Below, one piece after another: positions 16,968 through 25,948 of a stretch of DNA of 64,000 nt. The stretch's first letter is position 1, and the number at the start of each line of letters is the position of its first letter. Source of the DNA: Candidatus Parcubacteria bacterium. GTDB lineage: Bacteria > Patescibacteriota > Microgenomatia > UBA12405. Location of the stretch: the NCBI GenBank assembly GCA_023443725.1, contig JAEZTF010000007.1:137964-201963 (forward strand), written 5' to 3'. The notes under the pieces were generated by a model. That model was not told where the DNA came from and did not search any database. It saw only the letters and a program-made list of their open reading frames with translations. The translations under genes were made by a program, and so were the position numbers.

Positions 16968-17926
16968 ACCAGTATTCTACCTTTAGGAGTCCTTTTTATC
17001 AACCCTTTTTTCATCAAAAAAGGTTCGTAAACTTCGGTAATTGTTCCCACATCTTCAGACAAACTGGCGGCAATATTCTCTACTCCCACTGGTCCTCCTT
17101 TATACTGATTTTTGACTACATCTAAATATCTTCTATCTGCATCACTTAAACCCATACTGTCCACTCCCAACATTTTTAAAGCATCATCCACTTCTTTTTG
17201 AGTTATTAATCCATCTGATTTTACTTGAGCATAATCTCTTACTCTTCTTAATAATCGATTGGCAATACGAGGTGTCCCTCGAGATCTTTTACCAATTTCT
17301 AGTGCCGCTTTAGTTTCAATTTTGACATTAAACACCTCTGCTGTTCTCTCGACTAATTCACTCAAATCTTCATCGGCATAAAAATCTAATTGTTGAATAT
17401 AACCAAATCTATCCCTCATTGGACCAGAAATTAAACCAATTCTAGTGGTTGCTCCAACTAATGTAAATTTTTGTAAATTTAATCGAACCGTTTTAGCCGA
17501 TGGACCTTTACCCAACACTATATCCAAAGCAAAATCTTCCATGGCCGCATAAAGCATTTCTTCCACCAGTTTATTTAACCGATGAATTTCATCTATAAAC
17601 AAAAAATCACCTTTTTTAAGGCCAGTTAGAATCGACGCTAAATCTCCTGCCCTTGACAAAGCTGGACCAGATGTCATTTTGATATTTCCACCCATCTCTC
17701 GCGCCATTAAACAGGCCAGAGTTGTTTTTCCCAATCCTGGTGGACCATAAAACAAAATATGATCCAACACTTCGTTTCGAGATTTAGCTGCTGTCAAAAA
17801 TATATTCAATTGTTCTTTTAATTTTTCTTGACCAATAAATTCATTTAAAACTTGCGGTCTTAATTTTTTCTCAACTATTTTTTCTTCTGTTTCGACTTTG
17901 GCGTCTAGTATTTTTTTATCGTCCAT
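16964..17926 (-). CDS. ruvB: Holliday junction branch migration ATPase RuvB
   Basis: The AAA+ motor that drives Holliday junction branch migration on Ruv[20 protein letters not shown] is near the N-terminus, Walker [11 protein letters not shown] near 60, Walker [11 protein letters not shown] near 109, sensor 1 GATTR, and the C-terminal winged helix ends RTPKGRIL. I chose the ATG at 17926, two bases after the ruvA stop, over a TTG nine codons earlier; this gives 320 aa, normal for the family. It lies in the order ruvC-ruvA-ruvB. Confidence 0.96.
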   Translation of the reverse strand: MDDKKILDAKVETEEKIVEKKLRPQVLNEFIGQEKLKEQLNIFLTAAKSRNEVLDHILFYGPPGLGKTTLACLMAREMGGNIKMTSGPALSRAGDLASILTGLKKGDFLFIDEIHRLNKLVEEMLYAAMEDFALDIVLGKGPSAKTVRLNLQKFTLVGATTRIGLISGPMRDRFGYIQQLDFYADEDLSELVERTAEVFNVKIETKAALEIGKRSRGTPRIANRLLRRVRDYAQVKSDGLITQKEVDDALKMLGVDSMGLSDADRRYLDVVKNQYKGGPVGVENIAASLSEDVGTITEVYEPFLMKKGLIKRTPKGRILV

Positions 17927-17928
17927 AT

Positions 17929-18492
17929 TTAATTTAGATTTTGCAAACACCAACTAATTTTTTCTTCAATTAAAATAATTTCTGCTGGCATCTTTTTGAC
18001 CACTTTTTCAATTTCTTTTTTATCAAAACCGAGTTGTTTTAAACTCATCCATAATTCATCTTCTTTAACCTCTTCGTCAGCAGCCAAATCTAGTTCTCCT
18101 AGACCACCAATTTTTGATTTTAAATCAATAATAATTCTCTGAGCTGTCTTTTTTCCAATCCCTTTTATTTTTTGAAAAAAATCTACATCCGCATTTCCAA
18201 TTGCTTTGATAACTAAATCTGATTTTGTTCCAGCTAAAATTTGAGCTCCAGTTTTTGGACCCACTCCTGAAACTGAAATTAACATTTTAAATAAATTGAC
18301 ATCATCCCAATTTTCAAAACCATACAAAGCAATTTCATTTTCTGATACTGCCATATAAGTATAGATTTTTACTTCATCATCAATTTGATAATTCTTTTTA
18401 CCCACAAAAACTAAATAACCAACTCCACCGACTTCTATCTCCACATAATCACCAAATACCCTATCAATTTTTCCTTTTAAACTTGAAATCAT
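17929..18492 (-). CDS. ruvA: Holliday junction DNA-binding protein RuvA
   Basis: RuvA tetramers bind the four-way junction and recruit RuvB. At 187 aa it has the N-terminal OB fold ([20 protein letters not shown]), two helix-hairpin-helix motifs ([17 protein letters not shown] and [20 protein letters not shown]) and a C-terminal RuvB-contact domain. TAAAAT lies six bases before the ATG, so ruvAB can be transcribed independently of ruvC as a leaderless message. Confidence 0.95.
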   Translation of the reverse strand: MISSLKGKIDRVFGDYVEIEVGGVGYLVFVGKKNYQIDDEVKIYTYMAVSENEIALYGFENWDDVNLFKMLISVSGVGPKTGAQILAGTKSDLVIKAIGNADVDFFQKIKGIGKKTAQRIIIDLKSKIGGLGELDLAADEEVKEDELWMSLKQLGFDKKEIEKVVKKMPAEIILIEEKISWCLQNLN

Positions 18493-18581
18493 AAATTCAT
18501 TTTACACTAAACCCGAAGATTATCCAAAGACTATTTAGGTCTAAAAATACCCTATATCTAAATACCACCAAAATAGATCAT

Positions 18582-19052
18582 TTAGCCTTGTAGATTTTTA
18601 TTGGTAAAAAGATAAGTCAATGCCACTGCCACCGCATCTGATGCATGGCTTGGAGAAATATTTTTTTCCAAACACAAAAAGTTTCTGACCATTATTTCTA
18701 CTTGTTCTTTTTCGGCTCGACCATATCCTACTAATGCCATCTTCACTTGCAACGGTGTAAATTCCGCCACTTCAATTTTATTTTTTTCACCACAAATTTT
18801 TATGACTCCAATTGCTTCAGCCACTTTCAAAGCTGACTTAGCATTTTTGGCAAAAAATAAAGATTCAAAAGCCAAAGCAGTGATATTATATTTTTTAATT
18901 AATCTTTCCAATTCTTCATAAATTTCTGCCAATCTTTTGGGTGAATCATCACTAATTTTTGTCACCAAACAGCCACATTCTACTAAAGTATTTTCATCTT
19001 TTAATACCGCCCAGCCAGTGTTGGCCAACCCCGGATCAATTCCTAAAATCAT
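18582..19052 (-). CDS. ruvC: Holliday junction endonuclease RuvC
   Basis: It resolves Holliday junctions by paired nicks. The RNase H-fold acidic residues are visible in LGIDPGLANTGWAVL (first Asp), AFESLFF (Glu) and HASDAVAVALTY (C-terminal Asp). KMALVGYGRAEKEQVEIMV is the usual DNA-contact stretch. At 156 aa the length is normal. It follows the phosphoribosyltransferase gene by three bases and precedes ruvA by about 90. Confidence 0.95.
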   Translation of the reverse strand: MILGIDPGLANTGWAVLKDENTLVECGCLVTKISDDSPKRLAEIYEELERLIKKYNITALAFESLFFAKNAKSALKVAEAIGVIKICGEKNKIEVAEFTPLQVKMALVGYGRAEKEQVEIMVRNFLCLEKNISPSHASDAVAVALTYLFTNKNLQG

Positions 19053-19055
19053 AAT

Positions 19056-19682
19056 CTATTTTATCTCAAATCCAATTCTTGACATAAAATAGTCAACTTG
19101 CTCAATTGGCAAGCCAATTTCTATAAACCGTCCTCTCATTTCTCCATTATTAATTCCATTTGATGACCACATTTCACAAGAATCCTTGATGAATTCTCTG
19201 GTTTCGTGAGGGAAAATCACCCAAGCTCTGGTTTCAAAACCATAAAAATCTGGAGAAATACAAGACCTAGGTTTAGAACAAAGAGTCGCTGTCATTACTT
19301 CTTTTGCGCCTGCACCAATTACATAATCTTTAGCAAATTTCAATGTCTCTCCTGAATCAGCTACATCATCATAAATTAGAATTCTTTCTCCGTTTACTAA
19401 ATCTGTTAGAGGTTGAATCAATTTAATTTTTTCATTTGAATTAACACCAGTATAAGATTTAACTCTTATAGAAGACATTTGTTCTATGCCTAAATTATCA
19501 ACAGTAGTCCTTGCCCAAGTCCAACCACCCTTTGCCAAAGCTATTAATCTGTCAAATTTTTGACCAGATTCTTCGATTTGTTTGGACAATTCAAAAGATA
19601 CCCTCCCCATCTGTTCCCAATTAGGACACACATAATTAATACCGTCAAAACTTGTTTCTCTAAAATTAAAATTCTCTTTCAT
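19056..19682 (-). CDS. Phosphoribosyltransferase-family protein
   Basis: A 208-aa type I phosphoribosyltransferase fold. RLIALAKGGWTWARTTVDNL resembles the first PRTase loop and ILIYDDVADSGETLKFAKDY is the PRPP-binding motif, with the acidic pair followed by the Gly/Thr loop. This fits hypoxanthine/xanthine/guanine-type purine salvage or related enzymes, and the base is not decidable. A -10 TATAAT lies five bases before the ATG. It heads the ruvC-ruvA-ruvB unit, perhaps only by cotranscription. Confidence 0.83.
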   Translation of the reverse strand: MKENFNFRETSFDGINYVCPNWEQMGRVSFELSKQIEESGQKFDRLIALAKGGWTWARTTVDNLGIEQMSSIRVKSYTGVNSNEKIKLIQPLTDLVNGERILIYDDVADSGETLKFAKDYVIGAGAKEVMTATLCSKPRSCISPDFYGFETRAWVIFPHETREFIKDSCEMWSSNGINNGEMRGRFIEIGLPIEQVDYFMSRIGFEIK

Positions 19683-19965
19683 TAAACATTATATTACTTC
19701 TATATTTTCATTTTCAACTACTTATTTAAACTATAGGCCATCCATCATTTTTCCCACTTTTCCACACCAACATCCCATATTTTTTTACTACATCAAAAAA
19801 TTTATTTTATAAGACAGTTTTTAGCTTTGAATCTGTCACCAAAAAATCTGAAGTTACAATTTTGGAACGTTTTTGAACGTGGGCAACCACATTCATTTTC
19901 CAGTGGAAAAATTCGTAACGAAGATTTTTTAAAAAATTAAAGGCAAATTAAGTTATAATTCCACT
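19683..19965. other. Intergenic region with divergent promoters and a 15-bp palindrome
   Basis: The region carries the minus-strand TATAAT for the phosphoribosyltransferase operon (19688-19693) and the plus-strand TATAAT for murB (19954-19959), each 5-6 bases before a start codon. Between them are TTTTCCA-G-TGGAAAA (19896-19910), a perfect odd palindrome, and a direct repeat GAACGT-TTTT-GAACGT just upstream. Both could be operators. I see no gene here. Confidence 0.55.
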
Positions 19966-20973
19966 ATGGATATCCAACAAAATATTCCTCTCGCTCCCTA
20001 CACCACTGTTAAGATTGGTGGTCTAGCTGATTTTTTTATTCATGCCCAAAATACTTCTGAATTATTAGAAGCTATTAAGTATGGACAAAACAATAATCTT
20101 CCAATTACCATTTTAGGTAACGGTTCCAATGTTTTAATTTCTGATTCCGGTATTCGTGGTCTAGTCATCAAAAATGATTCTAATAGTTTTGATATTTTAG
20201 ACACTCCAATTGAATCTCAAAAATTAGACAAAATCTCTACTCATCGAACCGAAGAAAATCCTACCAAATACTTAAATTTTGGTGCCTTGGACTATAATGA
20301 ATCCGATAAACCCAGAGTTTTGGTAAAAATTGATTCTGGTTGTCTACTTTCTCAAATTATTAATCAACTTATTGATCAAGGTGTCACTGGCCTTCAATGG
20401 TTTGGCTATATCCCTGGCACCATCGGTGGTGCAATTTACAGTAATATTCACGGTGGTGCTTATCATATTTCAGATTTTATTGAATCTGTTGAAGTTTTCG
20501 ATCTTCAAAACAAATCTGTAAAAAACTTAAAAAAATCAGAACTCGTTTGGGATTATGATTCCTCTTCATTTCAAACAAATCCTAATTTAATTATTATTTC
20601 TGTTGTTTTATGCCTATTCAAGGGTGATACTGTTAGAGCCAAAGAAACTGTTGCCGCTTGGATCAAACAAAAATCATACGTCCAATTGATGAATTCTATT
20701 GGTTCTGTTTTCAAAAATCCTCCACTTGAGATTTGTCAGCCAATTTGGGGTGAACAAAAATCAACAGGATGGATCATCGACAATGAATTACATTTAAAAG
20801 AATATGCCATTGGTGATGCTCAAGTCAGTCCCCTTCACGCCAATTTTATTATCAATAATGGTCATGCCACTGCTTCAGATTATTTAAAATTAATTAAATA
20901 TATTCAATCGCAAGCTTTAGAAAAATTAAATCTCACTCTCGAACCCGAAATCAAATTTCTTGGAGAATTTTAG
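19966..20973 (+). CDS. murB: UDP-N-acetylenolpyruvoylglucosamine reductase
   Basis: A flavoenzyme that completes UDP-MurNAc for peptidoglycan. PYTTVKIGGLADFF, ITILGNGSNVLISDSGIRGL and WFGYIPGTIGGAIYSN give the FAD-binding domain. GSVFKNPP holds the likely catalytic Ser region and the C-terminal LEPEIKFLGEF the catalytic Glu. At 335 aa it is slightly long, because residues ~80-115 carry a polar insertion. The ATG lies six bases after TATAAT, so the transcript should begin at the start codon. It joins ddl, murF-like and mreB as cell-wall genes in this window. Confidence 0.95.
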   Translation: MDIQQNIPLAPYTTVKIGGLADFFIHAQNTSELLEAIKYGQNNNLPITILGNGSNVLISDSGIRGLVIKNDSNSFDILDTPIESQKLDKISTHRTEENPTKYLNFGALDYNESDKPRVLVKIDSGCLLSQIINQLIDQGVTGLQWFGYIPGTIGGAIYSNIHGGAYHISDFIESVEVFDLQNKSVKNLKKSELVWDYDSSSFQTNPNLIIISVVLCLFKGDTVRAKETVAAWIKQKSYVQLMNSIGSVFKNPPLEICQPIWGEQKSTGWIIDNELHLKEYAIGDAQVSPLHANFIINNGHATASDYLKLIKYIQSQALEKLNLTLEPEIKFLGEF

Positions 20974-20975
20974 TC

Positions 20976-21026
20976 AAAAAAAAAGGACCGATATTTACTT
21001 TGCATTACTGCATTTCGATACCGGTC
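20976..21026 (-). terminator. Intrinsic terminator of the 224-aa gene
   Basis: On the minus strand GACCGGTATC pairs imperfectly with ATATCGGTCC across a long loop and is followed by nine T. It may also serve murB from the other side. Confidence 0.75.
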
Positions 21027-21062
21027 GCCCTTAATACACACTAGGAGAAATTTAAAATCAGT

Positions 21063-21737
21063 TTATCGAATTGTTACCCCAAGAACGCAGTTAGTTAGAT
21101 CGTCAAATTTTAACCCGTATTGGTTAAGAACAAATCTTTGCTGCAGTAATCCATCACCACACTTGGTGATAAAAATAGCTTCAGTACAGTTTTTACTGCA
21201 AGCAATCGCCGATCTATAGTTGAGTGAATTTTCATCCACTAAAAGGGGCCATATTAACAAAAGTTCTTCATGATTTAATATGATTCTTTTTAGAGAATAT
21301 AAAATTCTTTCCTCCTCGTCGACATATTTCCCAAAATCGTAAACCTTTTTCTTTTCTTCAATCTGCTTACCATCGGGACCAATTTTTCTTTTCGTCAATT
21401 TTTCCAGTATCTTATCAATTTGTTCACTGTCGTTGATCAAACGAATACAATCGGTCCCTGGTACCAAAATTATCTTTTTTTTGTGGGTACTATCTTGAAT
21501 ATAAATAACCAGGACAGTCCTTTCGACAAGATACTTTGAATCTAAATTTTTAGCGACACTGTCAAGTAACAAGATAGGCTCTCGCTTTTCATCTACTACA
21601 GGTCTCGCAGTACAACCAGAATAAACCCAAAGCCTTCCTCCTTTTCCAAAACTGTACGGATTTGATCTCATGAGTCTTGCCAAAACTGGATCTTCACTGA
21701 ATACCATTTGTTCCCCAAGGTCTTTGATACGCAACAT
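21063..21737 (-). CDS. Hypothetical soluble protein
   Basis: An unrecognised 224-aa protein with no signal peptide or membrane helix. It alternates beta-like stretches (RTVLVIYIQDS, KKIILVPGTDC) with a charged helical region (KILEKLTKRKIGPDGKQIEE), and it contains four Cys in the C-terminal half (ACSKNC, TKCGDG, NCVLG), which might bind metal. It has an SD site (GGGAG), a consensus-like promoter inside the 3' end of the glycosyltransferase gene, and its own terminator: an independent accessory unit. Confidence 0.7.
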   Translation of the reverse strand: MLRIKDLGEQMVFSEDPVLARLMRSNPYSFGKGGRLWVYSGCTARPVVDEKREPILLLDSVAKNLDSKYLVERTVLVIYIQDSTHKKKIILVPGTDCIRLINDSEQIDKILEKLTKRKIGPDGKQIEEKKKVYDFGKYVDEEERILYSLKRIILNHEELLLIWPLLVDENSLNYRSAIACSKNCTEAIFITKCGDGLLQQRFVLNQYGLKFDDLTNCVLGVTIR

Positions 21738-21789
21738 GTTCTATTTCTCCCTGTCTTTTAATTTGCTGCTGCCAAATAGCAACGTCGAA

Positions 21790-21818
21790 ATTATACCTTC
21801 AAGCTATTTATTTATCAA
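21790..21818 (-). promoter_or_regulatory. Promoter for the 224-aa gene
   Basis: TTGATA, a 17-base spacer and TATAAT run on the minus strand, with the -35 and part of the spacer inside the end of the glycosyltransferase coding region. The leader is about 45 bases. Confidence 0.7.
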
Positions 21819-22664
21819 CACTTTCCACATAAATTTTGGTAGTACCAACTGTCTTTTGATTCTTTTTGGTTCTTTAATCAAAGAGTACAACCATTCCAAA
21901 CCCATTTTTTGCCATTTTTTAGGGGCCCTTTTAAGTTCGCCACTATAATAATCAAAACTCCTGCCTACTCCCATCACTAAACCAACATCTAAACTTTTTA
22001 AATTATTGTTAATCCAAAACTCCTGTTTTTTCATCCCGTAAGCCACTAGTAAAATATCTGGTTTAAAGCTATTAATCTTCTTAACTACTTCACTATTAGC
22101 TATACTTGGCTCACCACAAGACCAAGCCAATTGCTCTTTGCTCAAAAAAAACTTCTTTCTAAAAAATTTGGCTGTTTTAGCTGCCCTATCACCAAATCCT
22201 CCCAAAAAAAACATTTTTAAGTTTCTTTTAGCCGCTATTTCACCTAAGTTAAGCATTAAATCTGCTCCAGTTGCCACTTGATCCCGATGTTTACCTTGTA
22301 AAACCTCTAACCCTACTTTTATTCCATTTATAAGTTTATTTGACGATCTACGATCTAACTCTCGTGCCCAAATCAAACCTATTCCATCCATTACATTTAA
22401 ATTAGTTTTGGTCAGTATTCTGGCAAATTCTTTATCTTTTAACGTTGCCATAATAAATTCCGGGTTAACCGTAGCTATCCAATATCTTTTTGATTTCAAA
22501 GCTAACCTTGAATCAAGTATGTTTAACACTTGATTTACGTCTCTGCTAAAAAGAGGAATATCAAACATTTTCCACAAACTACCACTTAAATTAAGATCTG
22601 ATTGACCAAAATTTACCCCTTCAAAGCTGGTTTTTTCCTTTTTAGTGATACTAGTTTTCCCCAT
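21804..22664 (-). CDS. WecG/TagA/CpsF-family glycosyltransferase
   Basis: This family transfers an amino sugar (ManNAc or ManNAcA) to a lipid-linked sugar in wall polymer or antigen synthesis. The signature parts are IATVNPEFIMATLKDKEFAR, VMDGIGLIWARE, FFLGGFGDRA, PDILLVAYGMKKQEFWI, GVGRSFDYYSGELKRAPKKW and GLEWLYSLIKEPKRIKRQL. At 286 aa it is a little longer than usual (~245), with an N-terminal extension of about 35 residues. TGTTAAAAT ends six bases before the ATG. It fits a surface glycan made from the sugar nucleotides encoded earlier. Confidence 0.92.
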   Translation of the reverse strand: MGKTSITKKEKTSFEGVNFGQSDLNLSGSLWKMFDIPLFSRDVNQVLNILDSRLALKSKRYWIATVNPEFIMATLKDKEFARILTKTNLNVMDGIGLIWARELDRRSSNKLINGIKVGLEVLQGKHRDQVATGADLMLNLGEIAAKRNLKMFFLGGFGDRAAKTAKFFRKKFFLSKEQLAWSCGEPSIANSEVVKKINSFKPDILLVAYGMKKQEFWINNNLKSLDVGLVMGVGRSFDYYSGELKRAPKKWQKMGLEWLYSLIKEPKRIKRQLVLPKFMWKVLINK

Positions 22665-23005
22665 TGACCAATTTTAACACTAAATTATTGACAAATTATC
22701 CCCCAAAAAGATTGTCTGCTAGATCCTATAGTATATATATTTAACTTAAATCGTATAAATATATCAACTCTCTTTCACTTTAAATATTATAAGTTTTATC
22801 TTGTCGTCATATAAACATTCAAAAAAGTCATCTTTTGAATAAAAATATTACTCAAGTTTTTTACCAAAGAATAGGTATTTAAGTCAAAAAACTAAAAATA
22901 CAAATAAAAATATGAAAATATACTTATATTGATAACTAAACAAACTAAAAATATTTTTTTAACAAATGTAAAATACCTATTATAGGATTAGTATTTTTTA
23001 CTATA
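22665..23005. other. AT-rich noncoding region downstream of mreB
   Basis: About 340 bases, very AT-rich, with the leaderless promoter of the WecG-type gene at its left end. The string ATAGGTATTTA near 22870 and AATACCTATTATAGG near 22975 recur in related form in other AT-rich gaps (about 25640 and 54230). I see no gene, RNA or clear hairpin terminator. Confidence 0.5.
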
Positions 23006-24007
23006 TCACCTTAAAGCTCTTCTATAAGTTTCCAAATTTTCGATCGCCATCCCCGTTCCTTTGATGACACAAAACTGCGATTCTAGAGCTACATGTGCCG
23101 ACACTCCTATCTCTCTAGTAACCAAGATATTAAACCCTTTTAGTTGGACTGTTCCTCCACTTAAAACTATCCCTCTTTCCATAATATCTGACACCAATTC
23201 AGGTGGAGTTACTTCCAAAGTATCTTTAATTACCATCACCATTGAATCAAGGACTGGCCTTATTGCTTCATAAACTTCATCGTTATTTATTTCTAAGTTT
23301 TTTGGTAACCCATAAATCGAATCTCTACCACTTATTTCCATAACTTCAATTTTCTTTGGTTTAATTGCACTTCCCATTTGAATTTTAATTAATTCAGCTG
23401 TTTGTTCTCCCACAATCAAGTTATATTTTTTCTTTAAATAATCCATTATTGCCTGATCAATTTTATTTCCACCAATCTTAACTGATCGATGAACTACCAC
23501 TCCTCCCAAGGCTACCACTGCCGCTTCTGCTGCTCCACCACCAATATCTACAATCATATTTCCAAAAGCTTCAGATACTGGAATTTTAGCTCCAATTGCT
23601 GCAGCTAAAGGTTCATCAATTAAATAAGCTTTTCTAGCTCCAGCCGATAAAGCCGCATCTACTACTGCCCTTTGCTCTACCTGAGTTATCCCTGCCGGCA
23701 CGCAAATCATTACTTCCGGACCAAAAAACCAATTATTTCCCATGACTTTACGTAAAAAATATCGAAGCATTGCTTCGGTTACTTCATAATCAGCAATTAC
23801 TCCATCTTCTAATGGTCTAATAACCTCAATATATTCTGGCGTTTTACCTAGCATTTTTTTAGCTTCATTACCCACGGCCAACACTTTCCTATCATCAATA
23901 CCTACTGCTACCACAGTTGGTTCGTTTAAAACAATACCCTTATCTGCTTCCCAAACAATCGAGTTGGCTGTTCCTAAATCTATTGCTAACTTCTTAAACA
24001 ATTTCAT
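23006..24007 (-). CDS. mreB: Rod shape-determining protein MreB
   Basis: A bacterial actin that directs wall synthesis. Phosphate 1 motif AIDLGTANSIVW at residues 8-19, phosphate 2 MIVDIGGGAAEAAVVALGG near 147, the connecting motifs, and the adenosine motif GIVLSGGTVQLKGF near 285 are all present. At 333 aa it has normal length. TAGAAT lies six bases before the ATG. It is divergent from the PEGA-domain gene; no mreC or mreD is next to it. Confidence 0.96.
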   Translation of the reverse strand: MKLFKKLAIDLGTANSIVWEADKGIVLNEPTVVAVGIDDRKVLAVGNEAKKMLGKTPEYIEVIRPLEDGVIADYEVTEAMLRYFLRKVMGNNWFFGPEVMICVPAGITQVEQRAVVDAALSAGARKAYLIDEPLAAAIGAKIPVSEAFGNMIVDIGGGAAEAAVVALGGVVVHRSVKIGGNKIDQAIMDYLKKKYNLIVGEQTAELIKIQMGSAIKPKKIEVMEISGRDSIYGLPKNLEINNDEVYEAIRPVLDSMVMVIKDTLEVTPPELVSDIMERGIVLSGGTVQLKGFNILVTREIGVSAHVALESQFCVIKGTGMAIENLETYRRALR

Positions 24008-24013
24008 AACTTT

Positions 24014-24068
24014 ATTCTATCTAATCCATGGATTACAATCCACGGTCTGTCTACTTTTGATATATAAT
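24014..24068. promoter_or_regulatory. Divergent -10 boxes of mreB and the PEGA-domain gene
   Basis: TAGAAT on the minus strand (24019-24014) and TATAAT on the plus strand (24063-24068) each lie six bases before their ATG, implying leaderless starts. AATCCATGGATT, a palindrome, lies between them and could be an operator. Confidence 0.6.
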
Positions 24069-24074
24069 ATATCC

Positions 24075-25283
24075 ATGAATCAACACTCTAATAAAAAAAG
24101 TCTTTTATTAATAAGTATTGTCTCTTTTTCAATTGTTTTTTTAACTTTAGTAATTTCTTTTATCGCCAGAGGTTACAAAATAAATCTCAAACAAGGAACT
24201 ATTTTAACTGCTACCGGAATTCTTTCAGCTACTTCTGAACCAAAAGGTGCATCAGTTTATTTAGATGAAAAGCTAGTTACTGCTACCGACAATACTCTTA
24301 ATCTTAGTCCAGATACATACACCGTAAAAATTGTTAAAGATGGTTACCTTCCTTGGCAAAAAACAATTCAAATTAAAAAAGAAACTGTTTATCAAACCAA
24401 TACTCAACTTTTTAGATCAGTTCCAGATCTTAAACCAATTACTTACACTGGGGCCATTAATCCTATTGTTAGTCCAGACAATACTAAAATTGTTTATGCT
24501 GTTGCTTCTGCTTCTGCTTCAGTTGATAACGGTCTTTATTTAATGGAATTAACCAATTCTTTTTCTTTAAACTTTACCAAGAATACCGCCAAACAACTTA
24601 GTCAAAATTTAGCCAATATTAATTGGGCAGACTTTACATTTGAATTTTCCCCTAATTCCCGACAAGTCTTAGCTACTAATTCTCTTAAGAATGTTGCCTA
24701 TTTAATTTCTCTTGATACTGCTATCAATCCAAAAAATCTTTATGATGTCACTCCAACTTTAAATACTATTAAAACTGATTGGCAAGATCAATTAAGTCAA
24801 CAAATGAACTCTAAATTAGCCAAAGTTCCCACTGTTCTTCAAGGACTTATTTCTACTGCTTCAGCCCAAGATCTTCAATTTTCTGCAAGCGAAGAAAAAA
24901 TTCTTTTCTTAGCTCAGAAAGATGGTAATTTAGAAACTAATCTTATTACTCCTCCACCAAGCCAAAGCACTCAGAAACAATCTCGTGATATCAAAGCTGG
25001 TAATTATTACGTCTACGATCTAAAAGACGATACCAGCTTTCTTATTGGTTCCAAGAACGACATTCATAATCTCACTTGGTTAGACAGCTCCGATAATATC
25101 GTTTTTACCAATCTTCAAACTATTAAAGTTGCCGATTATGATGGTACCAATCAACAAACCCTTTTTGCTGGTAACTTTAATTCCAATACCGTCTTCCCTA
25201 TGCCAGGCGGCAGTAAGATAACCACTATCACCTCTCCATACTCTGGAGCTCCAGAAAATCTCTATACCATCTCTATTAAATAG
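24075..25283 (+). CDS. Membrane-anchored PEGA-domain and beta-propeller-like surface protein
   Basis: Residues ~10-30 form a membrane helix (LLLISIVSFSIVFLTLVISF). A PEGA domain follows (~50-110: SEPKGASVYLDEKLVTAT... LSPDTYTVKIVKDGYLPW). The rest (~120-402) has repeated WD40/PD40-like blades such as PIVSPDNTKIVYAVAS, FEFSPNSRQVLAT and LQFSASEEKILFLAQ. It is probably extracytoplasmic, binding wall or other surface partners. The ATG used here is six bases after TATAAT; an upstream start would run through the mreB promoter. The protein is 402 aa. Confidence 0.83.
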   Translation: MNQHSNKKSLLLISIVSFSIVFLTLVISFIARGYKINLKQGTILTATGILSATSEPKGASVYLDEKLVTATDNTLNLSPDTYTVKIVKDGYLPWQKTIQIKKETVYQTNTQLFRSVPDLKPITYTGAINPIVSPDNTKIVYAVASASASVDNGLYLMELTNSFSLNFTKNTAKQLSQNLANINWADFTFEFSPNSRQVLATNSLKNVAYLISLDTAINPKNLYDVTPTLNTIKTDWQDQLSQQMNSKLAKVPTVLQGLISTASAQDLQFSASEEKILFLAQKDGNLETNLITPPPSQSTQKQSRDIKAGNYYVYDLKDDTSFLIGSKNDIHNLTWLDSSDNIVFTNLQTIKVADYDGTNQQTLFAGNFNSNTVFPMPGGSKITTITSPYSGAPENLYTISIK

Positions 25284-25289
25284 ATAAAT

Positions 25290-25511
25290 TTATCTATTTA
25301 AATCACTTAGATCGATTTCAGCATTTGGTAAAACAATATTCACATTATCAACTTCCTCTACTTCAACTACAGTTTCATCTCCTAAGACCTGAGATTTTGA
25401 AGAAACCATAATATTGTTTACTTCTACAAATTTTAATGACATTAACCCAAACATTGATATTACAAAGCAAACTATTAGTGTTCTAATATTTCTTTCTTGT
25501 TTTGTCATCAT
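25290..25511 (-). CDS. Small single-pass membrane protein
   Basis: An unrecognised 73-aa protein. Residues ~10-28 are hydrophobic (TLIVCFVISMFGLMSLKFV), followed by an acidic, Val-rich tail (ETVVEVEEVDNVNIVLP) that would lie outside the cell. TTGACT, 17 bases, TAGACT and seven bases before the ATG make a good leaderless promoter, which supports a real gene. It converges closely on the PEGA-domain gene. Confidence 0.62.
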   Translation of the reverse strand: MMTKQERNIRTLIVCFVISMFGLMSLKFVEVNNIMVSSKSQVLGDETVVEVEEVDNVNIVLPNAEIDLSDLNR

Positions 25512-25689
25512 AATATAAAGTCTAATGTCTTTTTATCCCCTAGTCAAGGCCAGAAATTAATCTTAAATTGATTAGCAATTAAACTTAAAAACTGCCATTT
25601 AAATTTTATTTAAATAATCAAAATATATACAATATATACCTTATACATCAATACCTATTACTTAATTCTCTATCATTTTAGTTCTGAGA

Positions 25690-25695
25690 TATAAT
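25690..25695 (+). promoter_or_regulatory. -10 box of the tRNA cluster
   Basis: TATAAT lies about 25 bases before the tRNA-like remnant. No convincing -35 is visible. Confidence 0.5.
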
Positions 25696-25714
25696 AGTGT
25701 ACCTTTAACATTTC

Positions 25715-25785
25715 GGGGATTAGCGCAACCTGCCTGCCGGCAGGCAGGTTGGCTAGCACGGTCCGATGTCCATCGGACAGACTGC
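25715..25785 (+). pseudogene. Broken tRNA gene (5' half) carrying two palindromes
   Basis: GGGGATTAGCGCAA and TTGGCTAGCAC look like the acceptor strand and a D-arm, but a 20-bp perfect palindrome splits the D-loop. A second palindrome (GTCCGATG-TC-CATCGGAC) stands where the anticodon arm should be. No T-arm (GTTCGAAT-type) or 3' acceptor strand follows, so a functional tRNA is unlikely. The amino acid cannot be assigned; ACTGCAC near the end might be remains of an anticodon loop. Confidence 0.5.
25729..25748. repeat. Perfect 20-bp palindrome in the tRNA remnant
   Basis: CCTGCCTGCCGGCAGGCAGG is its own reverse complement and far more GC-rich than its surroundings. It looks like a separate mobile or dispersed short repeat rather than tRNA sequence. 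Confidence 0.75.
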
Positions 25786-25799
25786 ACATACAAAATTAA

Positions 25800-25875
25800 C
25801 AGGAATTAGCGTAACTGGTAACGCGCGCGATTCGGGTTCGCGAGACTAGGAGTTCGAATCTCCTATTCCTGACCA
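25800..25875 (+). tRNA. tRNA-Pro (anticodon CGG)
   Basis: A full cloverleaf is visible. Acceptor CAGGAAT pairs with ATTCCTG, the D-arm is GCGT/ACGC, the anticodon arm CGCGA-TTCGGGT-TCGCG has CGG at 34-36, and the T-arm is AGGAG-TTCGAAT-CTCCT. The 3' end has A then an encoded CCA. A C1-G72 pair is typical of bacterial tRNA-Pro. Confidence 0.93.
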
Positions 25876-25876
25876 T

Positions 25877-25948
25877 GTCCTCATAGTTCAATGGATAGAA
25901 CGGCCGCCTCCTAAGCAGCAAATCCAGGTCCGATTCCTGGTGGGGACA
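25877..25948 (+). tRNA. tRNA-Arg (anticodon CCT)
   Basis: Acceptor GTCCTCA pairs with TGGGGAC, the D-arm is GTTC/GAAC, and the anticodon loop CTCCTAA has CCT at 34-36. The T-arm is CCAGG/CCTGG with loop TCCGATT. The anticodon stem GCCGC/GCAGC has one C-A mismatch. No complete CCA is encoded. It starts one base after the tRNA-Pro 3' end, so the two are cotranscribed. Confidence 0.9.

Noticed and set aside
19740..19790. DnaA-box-like TTTTCCACA as sign of a replication origin
   Set aside because: Only one imperfect box was seen, with no cluster and no dnaA or dnaN nearby.
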